Shown here one piece after another: positions 1-8,936 of a stretch of 64,000 bases of DNA. The notes under the pieces were generated by a model. That model worked only from the letters and a program-made list of their open reading frames with translations. It searched no databases and had not been told where the DNA came from. This DNA comes from JAICMB01 sp035295125. Lineage in GTDB: Bacteria; Acidobacteriota; Terriglobia; Bryobacterales; Bryobacteraceae. The first letter of the stretch is position 1. Each line of letters opens with the position of its first letter. Made by a program: the position numbers and the translations under genes. Where the stretch lies: contig DATGJP010000084.1 in the NCBI GenBank assembly GCA_035295125.1, positions 62,001-126,000 on the forward strand, written 5' to 3'.

Positions 1-302
1 CCGATCAGTACGCTGCTCGTATACAGAGCGCGGCCATACAGGACCTGCGCAAAAAGCAGAGGCGGCACTCCGAAATTGATGACGTAGGTCATTACGACTG
101 GAAGCCGGCGCGCGATGGCAAGCGCTCCGGCTCGCGCGGAATTTCCACGCCCGAGCAGCGTCAGGCCCGGGACCACCATCAACCCGCCCAGAAGCATTTG
201 TACCGTCGCGAAGTGCAGCGCGAAGGTCAGCACAAGCAGGCTCTTCATGAGCCAGACGGGCGCGGGCAGTGGTATTGGGTCAACTGCAGGGAAAGCAAAC
301 AT
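1..302 (-). CDS. Multi-pass membrane protein, N-terminal part only
   Basis: An open frame starts at an ATG at 302 and runs off the left edge without a stop, so only about 100 N-terminal residues are seen. Two hydrophobic stretches are visible, roughly residues 14-48 (with the motif MLLGGLMVVPGLTLL) and residues 68-98 (YVINFGVPPLLFAQVLYG). The pattern resembles the membrane part of bacterial respiratory cytochrome-associated proteins, but no heme motif lies inside the window, so this is only a guess. It begins 10 bp downstream of an Rrf2-type Fe-S regulator gene on the same strand, which may control it as an operon partner. Confidence 0.6.
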   Translation of the reverse strand, partial: MFAFPAVDPIPLPAPVWLMKSLLVLTFALHFATVQMLLGGLMVVPGLTLLGRGNSARAGALAIARRLPVVMTYVINFGVPPLLFAQVLYGRALYTSSVLI

Positions 303-311
303 AGTCGTTTG

Positions 312-770
312 TTAAATGCTGTGTACGGGCACGTCTCGAATCGCGGCCAGGCGCTGTTTCGATTCCTGCGCTAGTGTTTCGATGCACGCCGCGCCAAGAA
401 TCTCGCGCAATTTGGCCTGCGCGTGTTGCCAAACCAGGTGGACGGCACACCAGTCCTGCCGGCCGCAGGCTGGAGAACCGTTGCATTTGCCCGTACAGAG
501 ATTCAACTGTATGGGGCCTTCAATCGCCTCGACCACGTCGAGCAGAAAGATTTCGGCGGCGGGGGTGCGAAGTTCGAAGCCCCCCGAGGGGCCGCGATGG
601 GAGTCGATCAGACCGGTGGAGACCAGGCGTTGCAGAACCTTCGTCAGGAAAGCCTCGGGTGACTCGGTCGCTTTGGCCAGCTCGGCGATGCTGGCGCGGG
701 AATGGGACGGCAGTCCAGCCAAGTAAACCATGGCCCGGACGCCGTAATCGGCGGCACGGGTAAGTTGCAT
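312..770 (-). CDS. Rrf2 family Fe-S transcriptional regulator (NsrR/IscR type)
   Basis: The 152-residue protein has the typical Rrf2 start (MQLTRAADYGVRAMVYLA), a winged helix-turn-helix over about residues 1-80 with the RGPSGGF wing, and a Cys cluster at C92, C96, C102 and C108. Three such cysteines ligate a [2Fe-2S] or [4Fe-4S] cluster in NsrR and IscR, so the protein probably senses nitric oxide, oxidative stress or Fe-S status. Which signal cannot be read from the sequence. It lies just upstream of, and in the same direction as, the partial membrane protein gene. Length is normal for the family. Confidence 0.9.
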   Translation of the reverse strand: MQLTRAADYGVRAMVYLAGLPSHSRASIAELAKATESPEAFLTKVLQRLVSTGLIDSHRGPSGGFELRTPAAEIFLLDVVEAIEGPIQLNLCTGKCNGSPACGRQDWCAVHLVWQHAQAKLREILGAACIETLAQESKQRLAAIRDVPVHSI

Positions 771-976
771 TTTGGACTATCTGGATCTTGAAGTACGTCC
801 TCGGTGAGCACCAGACATGCCATTGCAAATTTAGGCCGGAAACAACATATCCACGAACCGGCTGCGCAGCTTCGCTCACCCAACTCTGCGCATACCCACT
901 CAGCATGGTGACACGTCGATTTAAGGCGTTTCACGTGCTGTCGTGTGCCGGTAAATCACCTAAACTATTCGTTACT

Positions 977-1465
977 ATGTCTGCTCAGGCTGTTGTGATG
1001 CACTCAGACAAATCCGACGCCGCGTTCGTGAGCGAGTTGCGGCTCGTTGTGCAGCGTTATCTTCGCGCCGTCGACGCGTGGGAAGCGGAGTACTCGAAAT
1101 ACTATCGCTTGCCTCAACCCGGGCAGGTCAGCTCCGATCTTGAACCATTGCAGAGGCAGTACACCGAAGTGCGCCGCGAACTCGAACAAATGCTGCCGCG
1201 CGCCCGGCGCATGTGTCTCAAACTCGGCTTGCAGGAGCCGTGGTACGGGATTATGCGCATTGAATTGGGGTCCAAATCGCCGCAGACGCCGCAGGCTTCG
1301 GCTATCGGACGGTCCGAACGCAATCGTGTTGTGGAATGCCTCGACCATCTGGAAGAGGCTTCTCACGATTTCCGCGAGCCGGAGGACTCCCCGAGTCCAG
1401 CCCCAAATCCTCCACCCGTTGAGCACCGCTCGATTTTCAGGCGAATCTACGACTGGTTCTTCTAG
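977..1465 (+). CDS. Hypothetical protein, 162 residues
   Basis: I do not recognise this family. The frame continues upstream to 788, but the part before 977 has low coding character, so the ATG at 977 (or the one at 998) is preferred; neither has a clear Shine-Dalgarno. The protein is soluble and helical, with a charged middle part, a run of Ser/Pro residues near residues 135-150 (PSPAPNPPPVE) and an aromatic C-terminal end (RRIYDWFF). No signal peptide is seen. It is followed by a copy of the dispersed repeat and is divergent from the Rrf2 gene. Confidence 0.55.
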   Translation: MSAQAVVMHSDKSDAAFVSELRLVVQRYLRAVDAWEAEYSKYYRLPQPGQVSSDLEPLQRQYTEVRRELEQMLPRARRMCLKLGLQEPWYGIMRIELGSKSPQTPQASAIGRSERNRVVECLDHLEEASHDFREPEDSPSPAPNPPPVEHRSIFRRIYDWFF

Positions 1466-1467
1466 AG

Positions 1468-1604
1468 CCCATGGCAGAAGTATTTGAGAGCGGAATGCAC
1501 AGGCGGGACCGACTGCGTCACCTTTATGGCTCAACAGGTTGCGAGCCAAGGTGGAGCAAGCATTCAGCCAGGCATTCAGCCAGGCATTCAGCCTGCCCGA
1601 CTTC
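1468..1604 (+). repeat. Dispersed palindromic repeat, long form, copy 1
   Basis: This copy carries the TTTGAGAGCGG box, a degraded CAGGCG hairpin, the conserved block around GGCTCAACAGGTTGCGAGCC, and the end of the second hairpin (GCCTGCCCGACTTC). It matches the copies at 36350-36440 (same strand) and 60601-60718 (opposite strand). The unit GGCATTCAGCCA is triplicated here (about 1555-1594), a local 12-bp expansion not seen in the other copies. The repeat overlaps the upstream part of the M50 protease frame. Confidence 0.8.
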
Positions 1605-1613
1605 AACCACCGA

Positions 1614-2327
1614 ATGTTGGGGGTCGCCGTGACCGCCGTTTTGGATGCCCTCGATCAAGGCCCTGGCGCGTGGCACTTCCGGCTGTTCGGGACCGAGGTG
1701 CGCGTTCAACCCTGGTTTTGGCTGACCATTATTTTTGCCGGCGGCCGCGACGACGCGCGCGCCGCATTGATCTGGATTGCCGTCTGTTTCGTCTCCATTC
1801 TGTTGCACGAGTTCGGTCATGTCGGTGCCATGCGGTTGGTCGGCGAGCGGCCCGAGGTGGTGCTGTCCGCTTACGGCGGTCTCACGAGATCTAATCGCCT
1901 GACGATGCGAAGCACGGCGACCCAGTTGCTGGTTTCCCTCGCCGGGCCGGCCGCGGGCTTTTGTTTTGCGGCATTGATCCTGGCAGTCGACCGCGCGGCA
2001 GGCGCTCATGCAGGCGCCCCTTACATCAACCTGCTGTTTCACGATCTGATGTACGTGAACGTAGGCTGGGGCCTGGTGAACCTGCTGCCCATTTACCCCC
2101 TCGACGGCGGCCAGTCCACGAGAGCACTACTCGAACATTACAATCCCCAACAGGGCAAACGGCGTTCCCTGCTGCTCTCCGCCATCACGGCCGCGGTGGT
2201 GGCAGTTGTCGGAGTTTTTTTGAGCAGCATCTTTGTCGTGATTCTGTTCGGTGTGCTCGGAGCGGCAAGCGCCCAGGAGTTTGAGAAGCTTCGCCCCACT
2301 TTGAAGCGCGACTACCGACACTTTTAG
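1614..2327 (+). CDS. Site-2 protease family (peptidase M50) membrane metalloprotease
   Basis: The protein has the zinc motif HEFGH at about residues 65-69 within a membrane segment and the second M50 signature, LLPIYPLDGG, near residue 160. About five hydrophobic segments place it in the inner membrane. M50 proteases cleave transmembrane segments of regulators or signal peptides; the substrate here is unknown. The frame is open back to 1539, but that upstream part is entirely the triplicated repeat (SQAFSQAFS), so the ATG at 1614 is taken as the start. It is short, without PDZ or CBS domains, like the minimal family members. Confidence 0.85.
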   Translation: MLGVAVTAVLDALDQGPGAWHFRLFGTEVRVQPWFWLTIIFAGGRDDARAALIWIAVCFVSILLHEFGHVGAMRLVGERPEVVLSAYGGLTRSNRLTMRSTATQLLVSLAGPAAGFCFAALILAVDRAAGAHAGAPYINLLFHDLMYVNVGWGLVNLLPIYPLDGGQSTRALLEHYNPQQGKRRSLLLSAITAAVVAVVGVFLSSIFVVILFGVLGAASAQEFEKLRPTLKRDYRHF

Positions 2328-2403
2328 AACTCTGGAGGTGGAGGAGGAGAGTAAGAATCCTGCGCACCGGTTTGATACCAGTGCTTGTCGAGGAATTTCG
2401 AGG

Positions 2404-2590
2404 TGGTGAAGGCGGGTTTCAAACCCGCCGCAGGTTGCAAACCTGCCTTACATCCGCTGCGGCGGGAAAACTAAGCGGCATTGAGCTTGAGCCTGCCTTT
2501 GAATGTCCGGTAACTCGCATGCGAACCGGCGACGCGGAGTAGTGCGCAACCGCCTGCTACACCCTTCCACAGCATCCCAAAACCCGGTGC
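2404..2590. repeat. Intergenic palindromes of the dispersed repeat family
   Basis: The 428-bp gap between the M50 gene and the TonB receptor holds a near-perfect palindrome GGCGGGTTTCAAACCCGCC (2411-2429), then CAGGTTGCAAACCTG (2431-2445), and further on the tail ACCGCCTGCTACACCCTTCC seen in other copies. No convincing gene lies here. A TTGACA hexamer at 2627-2632 could belong to a promoter for the receptor, but I see no well-spaced -10 box. Confidence 0.6.
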
Positions 2591-2755
2591 AGTGGGAATC
2601 ACGGGCTAGCGCGATACACGCTCGGCTTGACAACGAGGTTAAAACCGGCAAGACTACTTTAATCCGCTGCACCAAGTCGCTAGCCGGATCTAAAGTGAAC
2701 TCGGTTCGTTCAAACGTTAGAGGGTCATTTACACAAAAGCAACACCGAGGACAAG

Positions 2756-5700
2756 ATGATCACTGCACGTTTACCGCGCGGAGTCGGACACCATTTCAGG
2801 AATGTTGTTTATTTCGGCACAACTCTGGTGTGCTTGCTTGCTTTCAGCGTCGGTCATTTGCTGTACGGACAGGCCACCGGAAGCATTTCAGGGACCGTAA
2901 GCGACGCAAGCGGTTCAGCGGTTCCCGGCGCGAGAGTAACCGTTACTGTGCCCACTACGGGCTTTACTCGTTCTGCGATCACGAATGAACGCGGCGAGTA
3001 CATCATTCCACTGCTCGGCGTAGCGATCTACAACCTCAAAGTGGAGAATTCGGGCTTCGCTCCCGCAACAGTCGAGAACGTCCGCTTGCAGGTCGACGAG
3101 CACCGGGAATTGGATTTCAAACTTTCACCCGCGACTGTGCAGACCTCGGTGGAAGTGTCCGCGACGCCGGTGGCGGTTCAGACGGCTGACGGCACGCTGG
3201 GGCAAGTGATTACAACGCAACAAGTCTCGGATTTGCCGCTAAATGGCCGCGACTTTGTGCAACTCGCGACATTGACGCCTGGGACGTCGCAGGAAACAAA
3301 TCCCAATAGTTTCTTCAATGCCGGTCCGAGCAGCGAAGCATCCGCGCGCGGTTCGTTCTCCTTGTCGGTGGGCGGGTCGCGCGCCAACAGCACGGATTGG
3401 CTGCTCGACGGTAACGACAACAATGAACTGACCGCCGGCGCAATCTCAATTCTTTCTTCGATCGATTCCATTCAGGAATTTAAAGTCCTCACCTACAACT
3501 ACTCTGCCGAGTGGGGGACTCGCGGTGGACCGACCGTTTTGGTGACGACGAAATCGGGAACGGACCAATTCCACGGAAGCCTGTTCGAGTTTCTCCGCAA
3601 CACCAGCCTGGATGCGCGCAGCTTCTTCGCGGCGTCTACCGAAAAGTTCAACTTGAATCAGTTTGGTGCATCGCTCGGCGGGCCCATTAAGAAGGACAAG
3701 GTGTTCTTCTTCGCCGATTATGAGCAGAAGTATCAACGGCATGCCATTCCGTTCACGGGCCTGGTACCTTCCGTCGCGCAACGCAACGGCGATTTCAGTC
3801 ACGACGCGTTCGGTAACCCGACCGCGGACGTGCTTATCAACCCCTACGCGACTCAAGGCACCGACGCGAACCCGACTTACGTCCCGTTCCAGTGCAGCGG
3901 CGGCAGCGCTTTGCCGGCTGCCCCGAACGGCAGCCAGGCTTCGGGAACACCTTGCAACATCATTCCGCAAAACCTGATCGATCCGGTTGGCCGGCAATTG
4001 ATCAACCTGTATCCCCTTCCGAACGCAAACAACGCCGCTCTCGGATACAACTTCGTGAGCCAACCCGTAAGAAAGCTGGATGAAGGGAAGTTCGATATCC
4101 GTGTCGATGAGAACCTCTCGACAAAGGACACATTGTTTTCGCGATTCAGCTACGATCAGGCCGGATCGTACGTTCCCGGCGGCGCGCCTGGTTTCGCGGA
4201 GCAAGGTCCCTTTGCGAGCAATCAAAGCATCGCGAATCATGCGCGCAACGCTGCCATTTCCGAGACGCACGTCTTCTCGCCAACCATGGTGAACCAGGCC
4301 AGCGCCGGGTTCAACCGGATTTTCGACTACATTACGTCGCAAGGCAACAATAGCTGTTATGCGCGGGCCATCGGCATTCCCGGGGCGAACCTGGGTGGCG
4401 GGAGTTGTGGACTGACGTCAGTAGAGATGACCACCTACTGGTCGTTGGGAGATCGCGGCTACGCGCCGTTCATTGGCGGGACCAACGTGTGGTCCTTTTC
4501 CGACTCGCTCGACATCGTCCGCGGCAAACATGACCTCCGAATCGGCGGCATGATCCGCGCCAACCAGTTGAACACCGTGGCCGTTGGGTTTCCAAACGGA
4601 TTCTGGGTTGTGACGGGGCTTTGGACTGGTGAACCGGCGGCTGATCTATTGACTGGTTTGACGAGCCTGGCGATTCACGACCAGGAATTCGGCGGTTCCA
4701 ACACGGGCCGGCGCTGGAAGCTGTATCGTCCGTTCATCCAAGATGATTGGCGAGTCAGCAAGAACCTGACGTTGAACCTGGGCTTGGCCTGGGCGATGAT
4801 GACGCCCCAGACGGAAGTGGGCAATCGACAGTCGGACTTCGATCCGGCTTCGGGCAAGTTTCTGGTGGCCGGTCAAGGCGCCGATGCTCGCGCCGGGGTT
4901 CAGATGGACTGGACCGCTCTCGAGCCGCGCCTGGGCGCCGCGTGGAAGCCATTCGGCAAGAGCAACACCGTGGTCCGCGGCGGGTATGCGATCTATCACG
5001 ATTCATCGTGGAACATGGGCGCGCAGGGGCTCTGGCAGAATCCGCCGTACTACGCTGAATCCGGGGCGTTCGCCTTCGGCGGCACTTGTACATTTGCGAC
5101 CGCCGTATGCGCCTCGCGGGGGTTGACGCCCTCGGCTATCGCGATGTCGGCAGGATTCCCGACGTTCGCGGCTCCGCCCAATCCAGCCGATTTCGAAGGC
5201 ACCATTCTGTCGCAAAACAGAGATTTCAAACAAGGGCGAATTCAGCAGTTCAACGTGAACCTGGAGCAGGAGCTGCCGGGACAGGTTGTGGTGACCGCCG
5301 GGTACGCAGGCTCGCGCAGTTCACACATTCTCGTATTCGGAAACAACGTCAATGTAGGGTCGCCCAGCGCGTGCGGAACGGTGAAGGGATACACGATGGG
5401 ATGCGGCCCCAACGGCGCCGCTTTCGGCGTTCCTTATCCAGCATTTCCGTTTTCGGAAATCGATAGCATCTTTGATGCGGGCCTGGCGCACTACAATTCG
5501 CTTCAGATCAAGGCCGAGACGAAGAGCGCACGACATGGGCTTTACGCGCTGATCGGGTATACCTATTCCCGCGCTTACGACACCGGCTTCAGCGACGGAC
5601 TGGGCAGCATCATTGGCGCCACGTACTTCCCGCTACCGAACTGGCAAAAGCTCGATTGGGGTCTCTCGCAGATCAACCTGAATCACAACTTCACGGCCAG

Positions 5701-6250
5701 CGTGATTTATCAGTTGCCTCTCGGCAGGGGCCATAAATGGGGCAACAAGTGGAACAGCGCCACCAACGCGATCGGCGGGGGCTGGGAGTTGACCGTGATC
5801 GAGAAAGCGACTTCCGGATTTCCTGTGTTCGTCGTCGATGGCAACAACGGATCAGGCGCGAATCTTCTGAACACCAACGTGCAAAGCCTGATTCGGCCGG
5901 ACCAGGTTTGCAATCCGGTTCTGAGCCACCCGACTCTATCAGAGTGGTTCAACCCGGCTTGTTTTGCGCAGCCGGCGCCTGGGGAACTCGGAAATGCGAA
6001 TCGGACGCCGCTGTCGGGTCCGGATTTCGTCAACACTGACTTTTCGATCATCAAGCACTTCGAACCGCACGAACGGGTTCGTGTAGATTTCCGGGCTGAG
6101 TTCTTCAACCTGTTCAATCATCCGCAGTTCGGCGCTCCGGGTGGTAATGGGTACGGTGCGGACTTCGCTTCTCCGAGCACATTTGCGGTGGTGAACTACA
6201 CCGTGAACAATCCGCGGCTGGTGCAGTTTGCTCTCAAACTGGCGTTCTGA
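2756..6250 (+). CDS. Oar-like TonB-dependent receptor with carboxypeptidase-regulatory domain
   Basis: This 1164-residue outer-membrane protein has a signal peptide over about residues 1-40, then a CarboxypepD_reg domain (GSISGTVSDASGSAVPGA onward, residues 43-130), a plug domain with the typical DLPLNGRDF motif, and a long beta-barrel that ends in Phe (ALKLAF). Such Oar-type receptors are abundant in Acidobacteria and are thought to import large substrates such as saccharides or peptides using TonB energy; the ligand cannot be inferred. The ATG at 2756 follows a GAGGACA ribosome site. No substrate-degrading gene is adjacent, so it stands alone between repeat-bearing gaps. Confidence 0.93.
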   Translation: MITARLPRGVGHHFRNVVYFGTTLVCLLAFSVGHLLYGQATGSISGTVSDASGSAVPGARVTVTVPTTGFTRSAITNERGEYIIPLLGVAIYNLKVENSGFAPATVENVRLQVDEHRELDFKLSPATVQTSVEVSATPVAVQTADGTLGQVITTQQVSDLPLNGRDFVQLATLTPGTSQETNPNSFFNAGPSSEASARGSFSLSVGGSRANSTDWLLDGNDNNELTAGAISILSSIDSIQEFKVLTYNYSAEWGTRGGPTVLVTTKSGTDQFHGSLFEFLRNTSLDARSFFAASTEKFNLNQFGASLGGPIKKDKVFFFADYEQKYQRHAIPFTGLVPSVAQRNGDFSHDAFGNPTADVLINPYATQGTDANPTYVPFQCSGGSALPAAPNGSQASGTPCNIIPQNLIDPVGRQLINLYPLPNANNAALGYNFVSQPVRKLDEGKFDIRVDENLSTKDTLFSRFSYDQAGSYVPGGAPGFAEQGPFASNQSIANHARNAAISETHVFSPTMVNQASAGFNRIFDYITSQGNNSCYARAIGIPGANLGGGSCGLTSVEMTTYWSLGDRGYAPFIGGTNVWSFSDSLDIVRGKHDLRIGGMIRANQLNTVAVGFPNGFWVVTGLWTGEPAADLLTGLTSLAIHDQEFGGSNTGRRWKLYRPFIQDDWRVSKNLTLNLGLAWAMMTPQTEVGNRQSDFDPASGKFLVAGQGADARAGVQMDWTALEPRLGAAWKPFGKSNTVVRGGYAIYHDSSWNMGAQGLWQNPPYYAESGAFAFGGTCTFATAVCASRGLTPSAIAMSAGFPTFAAPPNPADFEGTILSQNRDFKQGRIQQFNVNLEQELPGQVVVTAGYAGSRSSHILVFGNNVNVGSPSACGTVKGYTMGCGPNGAAFGVPYPAFPFSEIDSIFDAGLAHYNSLQIKAETKSARHGLYALIGYTYSRAYDTGFSDGLGSIIGATYFPLPNWQKLDWGLSQINLNHNFTASVIYQLPLGRGHKWGNKWNSATNAIGGGWELTVIEKATSGFPVFVVDGNNGSGANLLNTNVQSLIRPDQVCNPVLSHPTLSEWFNPACFAQPAPGELGNANRTPLSGPDFVNTDFSIIKHFEPHERVRVDFRAEFFNLFNHPQFGAPGGNGYGADFASPSTFAVVNYTVNNPRLVQFALKLAF

Positions 6251-6324
6251 GGAACAGCCGCAGCGAACACAACCTCGAGTTCTTGGGGTTTTCAGTGGTC
6301 TCCAGGGACCGACGCAGCGGAGGT

Positions 6325-6510
6325 AGGGTAGGTTTGCAACCTGTCGCCTTGGGTCCATGAAAGTGGATGAAAACCACGGTGGCGCAGGCGGTTTCGCCTG
6401 GGCGTTCCCGGTGAAGTCCATAGGCAGGCGCAACCGCCTGCTTCACCCTTCCACAGCCTGCGATATGGAGTTTTTGGACTATGGCGGCGGGTTTGAAACT
6501 CGCCTGCTAA
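6325..6510. repeat. Cluster of dispersed-repeat hairpins after the receptor gene
   Basis: Four palindromes occur in a row: AGGTTTGCAACCT (6330-6342), CAGGCGGTTTCGCCTG (6385-6400), CAGGCGCAACCGCCTG (6425-6440) and an imperfect GGCGGGTTTGAAACTCGCC (about 6485-6503). The first matches the 2431 hairpin, the second and third are the core of the family. They lie between two convergent genes, where such hairpins might also end transcription (inference). Confidence 0.7.
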
Positions 6511-6517
6511 GCGGTTC

Positions 6518-7276
6518 TTAAATGCCGGCGTACCAGGCGTAACCGCCTTCCGGCGACGAGGAGCCCAATCCCTTGCCGAATTTCTTCAAATCGTCCGTGA
6601 CAATCAGGCGAGTGAGATATTTGACGCTCTTATACCCGAGTTGTCGGGGTAAACGCAAACGAATGGGACCGCCATGACCCGCAGGCAAGTCGCCCCCATT
6701 CATCCCGTATGTCAGAAGAGTCTGGGGGTGCAGAGCGTCAGCCATGTCGATGCTCTCCCACCAGTAGGTTTGAATCGACACGTATACCACGTACTTGGCC
6801 TGCGGCAGCGTTCCCACGACTTTCAGCACGTGCGACAAAGGCACCCCGATCCACTCGGCGATGAATGACCAGCCTTCTTCGCAAGCCAGGTGCGTGATCT
6901 GGCTACGCGAAGGAAAGCTTTTCAATTCGGCGAGTGAAAAAGACGTCGGCTCGGCCACCATCCCGCTGACATCGAGCCGCCAGTCCGCGAATCCTCCGGT
7001 CTGGAGGCGTTTGTAGTCCACATCCTGAGGAGGATCGCCGTTGGGGAACGGGCTCTTCGAGATCTGATTTCGCGAGAACTCCCGCGCCATCGAGTGTCGT
7101 GTCAGCAGCCGTTGGGCGGCGTAGGTCATCGTCTCGCCGGGACCGTAGAGGCCGCCGTGATCGGGTGGAATCAACCCATAGCGGCGTGCGAGACTCGCGG
7201 CGACGCCTAAACCGGTTCCGCCGGCCGATACACCAAGCCCCGCGGCGATGAGTTTGCGGCGTGAGAGAGTACTCAT
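6518..7276 (-). CDS. Sulfite-oxidase-family molybdopterin oxidoreductase, Tat-exported
   Basis: The 252-residue protein starts with a twin-arginine signal (SRRKLIAAGLG) and carries the sulfite-oxidase/MsrP fold signature ACEEGWSFIAEW; C132 is the expected molybdenum ligand. Further family motifs are GHGGPIRLRLPRQLGYKSVK near the C-terminus. It should be a periplasmic oxidoreductase. Its ATG overlaps the stop of the cytochrome b gene by 4 bp (ATGA), so the pair is co-translated and the cytochrome is the likely electron partner. It is not a clear MsrP, and the substrate is unknown. An apparent longer frame upstream is only the shadow of the cytochrome gene. Confidence 0.88.
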   Translation of the reverse strand: MSTLSRRKLIAAGLGVSAGGTGLGVAASLARRYGLIPPDHGGLYGPGETMTYAAQRLLTRHSMAREFSRNQISKSPFPNGDPPQDVDYKRLQTGGFADWRLDVSGMVAEPTSFSLAELKSFPSRSQITHLACEEGWSFIAEWIGVPLSHVLKVVGTLPQAKYVVYVSIQTYWWESIDMADALHPQTLLTYGMNGGDLPAGHGGPIRLRLPRQLGYKSVKYLTRLIVTDDLKKFGKGLGSSSPEGGYAWYAGI

Positions 7277-7974
7277 GCGTTCTCCATTTGCGGCCGGGCA
7301 CGGCCCGTGATCATCGCTCGCATGCGGCTCCTGAATCCGGTCACGCAAATCATCACAAGATGGACCATCAGGAACGCAAACAGAGCGATCGAGACAAAGA
7401 AATGAATCGTGCGCGCCGATTGCTGGCCGCCAAAGGCAGTAACGGTGAACGGGAAAGCGGAGGCAATGGCGGGCGACATGGCCAAACCTGTCCAGATCAC
7501 CAGGGGAAACAGGCAAAAGACGACAAGCAGGTACGTGAGCCGCTGAAGCGCGTTGTATGTCGTATCGGCGGCCGGTTTGAGGCGCAGGTGGTTCGCGATT
7601 TGAGCGGAAAGCGCACGCGGCGAAAGATCGTCCCGGCCCGGCAGCAGGTTCTTGCGGAAATGCCGCGTAACCAGACCGAGGCTGACATACAGTAGCCCGG
7701 TCAAGACCGCCAGCCACGCGGCTTCGAAATGGAGAGCGCGGCTCCATCCGTTCTGGTCGGGGAGAACATATCCATAACCGGTAGGCACCAATGACCTCGA
7801 CGCCGGAATCGGAAGCTTGAACAACGGAGCAGTGAGCGCGTTCCCGGCCTCGCCCCAATAAAAGCGCGGGTGCGAAATCAGAATTTCCACCCCTGTGACG
7901 AGTAGCGCGACGAAGCACACGGTAGTAATCCAGTGCGTGATGCGTACAAACGCGCTGTGACGTGCCCCTGCCAC
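7273..7974 (-). CDS. Cytochrome b561-type membrane subunit
   Basis: The 233-residue protein has four to five membrane helices and the expected heme histidines in VRITHW, ALHFEAAW, RTIHFFVS and MVHLVMI. It resembles cytochrome b subunits of thiosulfate reductase, Ni-Fe hydrogenase and molybdoenzyme complexes, passing electrons between the quinone pool and a periplasmic partner, here the downstream molybdopterin protein. The start is a GTG at 7974. No Shine-Dalgarno is visible, and a TATAAT box lies only about 8 bp upstream, so the mRNA may be leaderless or nearly so. Confidence 0.85.
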   Translation of the reverse strand: MAGARHSAFVRITHWITTVCFVALLVTGVEILISHPRFYWGEAGNALTAPLFKLPIPASRSLVPTGYGYVLPDQNGWSRALHFEAAWLAVLTGLLYVSLGLVTRHFRKNLLPGRDDLSPRALSAQIANHLRLKPAADTTYNALQRLTYLLVVFCLFPLVIWTGLAMSPAIASAFPFTVTAFGGQQSARTIHFFVSIALFAFLMVHLVMICVTGFRSRMRAMITGRARPQMENA

Positions 7975-7981
7975 GCGCTGG

Positions 7982-7987
7982 ATTATA
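7982..7987 (-). promoter_or_regulatory. Candidate -10 box for the cytochrome b / molybdoenzyme operon
   Basis: A perfect TATAAT reads on the minus strand a few bases upstream of the GTG at 7974. No good -35 hexamer lies at 16-18 bp, so the call rests on the -10 only. The short distance would give an almost leaderless transcript. Confidence 0.3.
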
Positions 7988-8024
7988 TCATGGTCATCGC
8001 GCTGCTATCCTATTTCAACCACTC

Positions 8025-8936
8025 ATGACCGCCGCCGGAGTTACGGAGTTATTGGTAAGCAAGGGCCTCACGGCCATCGGTTCGCCAATCACGATTCAAG
8101 AGTTAGGGCGCAAGTACCGGATACGAAGGTGGTACGACTTCTGGGACGTAATCTATCTGCCTCCGTCGCCGCTGTTCGACGAAAACGCGCAGCCATACTT
8201 CGTTCAGAACGACGATTCCCATCGGCTGCCGCCCACCACCTTTTACAACGATTTCGACCTGCTGCACGATGGCCAACGGAACCACGACTTCGCGCTCGAT
8301 CGCTTGACGCGTGTCTTCGGTGAACCGCCCAAGGATACGTCAGTCAGCAACACCCGGTCGCACACGTGGAAGTTCGAGGAGATGTCGGTCAACATCCTGA
8401 CCTTTATACAGGAAAAGACGTCCGGCCATAATCCGCTCTACCGCCGCCATCCCGAATTGTGGAATCAATGCCGTATCACGATCGAGCGGAACTGGTTGTG
8501 GGACGTATCGCCTATGGAACGTGCGTGCCTGGATTCGCTTTCGGCGGACGATACTCTGCCGTGCGCCCGGATTGCGATCGTCCAAGAGCCGCCCTTACGC
8601 GAACGAGGGCTACTGCGCCGCGCTCCGGACCGGCGCAACTCATACCTGTGGCGAAGTCCGGACCGCGCCCGAATCGGTTGGCACGCCGGGGACCGCGCCC
8701 TGTTCATCGATCGCGCAATCTGTAAAGGGTTGACGCTGGAACAGGTTACGCCCGCCCGCGGCTGTGGCTATTCGCGAGTTAAGCTCGAATGGAAGAATCC
8801 ATTTAGCGATGCGCACGAGACGGTACAGCTTGGCTTACTGAATGGCGCGGAGACGCACACGCTCGACAATTTCGCCGAAGAACTGGCCGGCTTCTGGAGA
8901 ATCAAACTGAAGTCGGTCGAGTATCCCGACGACTAA
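8025..8936 (+). CDS. Hypothetical protein, 303 residues
   Basis: I do not recognise this protein. The frame is open from 7962, but the ATG at 8025 avoids overlap with the divergent cytochrome gene and its promoter. The sequence is rich in Trp, Arg, His and Asp, has no signal peptide or membrane segment, and begins with a basic stretch (GRKYRIRRWYDFWDVIYLPPSP). It reads as a cytoplasmic enzyme or binding protein. It ends overlapping by 4 bp the end of the convergent small Cys-rich gene. Confidence 0.7.
   Translation: MTAAGVTELLVSKGLTAIGSPITIQELGRKYRIRRWYDFWDVIYLPPSPLFDENAQPYFVQNDDSHRLPPTTFYNDFDLLHDGQRNHDFALDRLTRVFGEPPKDTSVSNTRSHTWKFEEMSVNILTFIQEKTSGHNPLYRRHPELWNQCRITIERNWLWDVSPMERACLDSLSADDTLPCARIAIVQEPPLRERGLLRRAPDRRNSYLWRSPDRARIGWHAGDRALFIDRAICKGLTLEQVTPARGCGYSRVKLEWKNPFSDAHETVQLGLLNGAETHTLDNFAEELAGFWRIKLKSVEYPDD

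Noticed and set aside
1555..1594. The tandem 12-bp units as a short CRISPR array
   Set aside because: Units are contiguous without spacers and belong to the dispersed repeat.
2627..2662. TTGACA ... TACTTT as promoter of the TonB receptor
   Set aside because: The spacing is about 22 bp, too long for a housekeeping promoter.
6518..7918. A 466-codon frame that appears to fuse the molybdoenzyme to an Arg-rich N-terminal part
   Set aside because: The first 210 codons are the shadow of the cytochrome b gene in another frame; the Tat signal at 7276 marks the real start.
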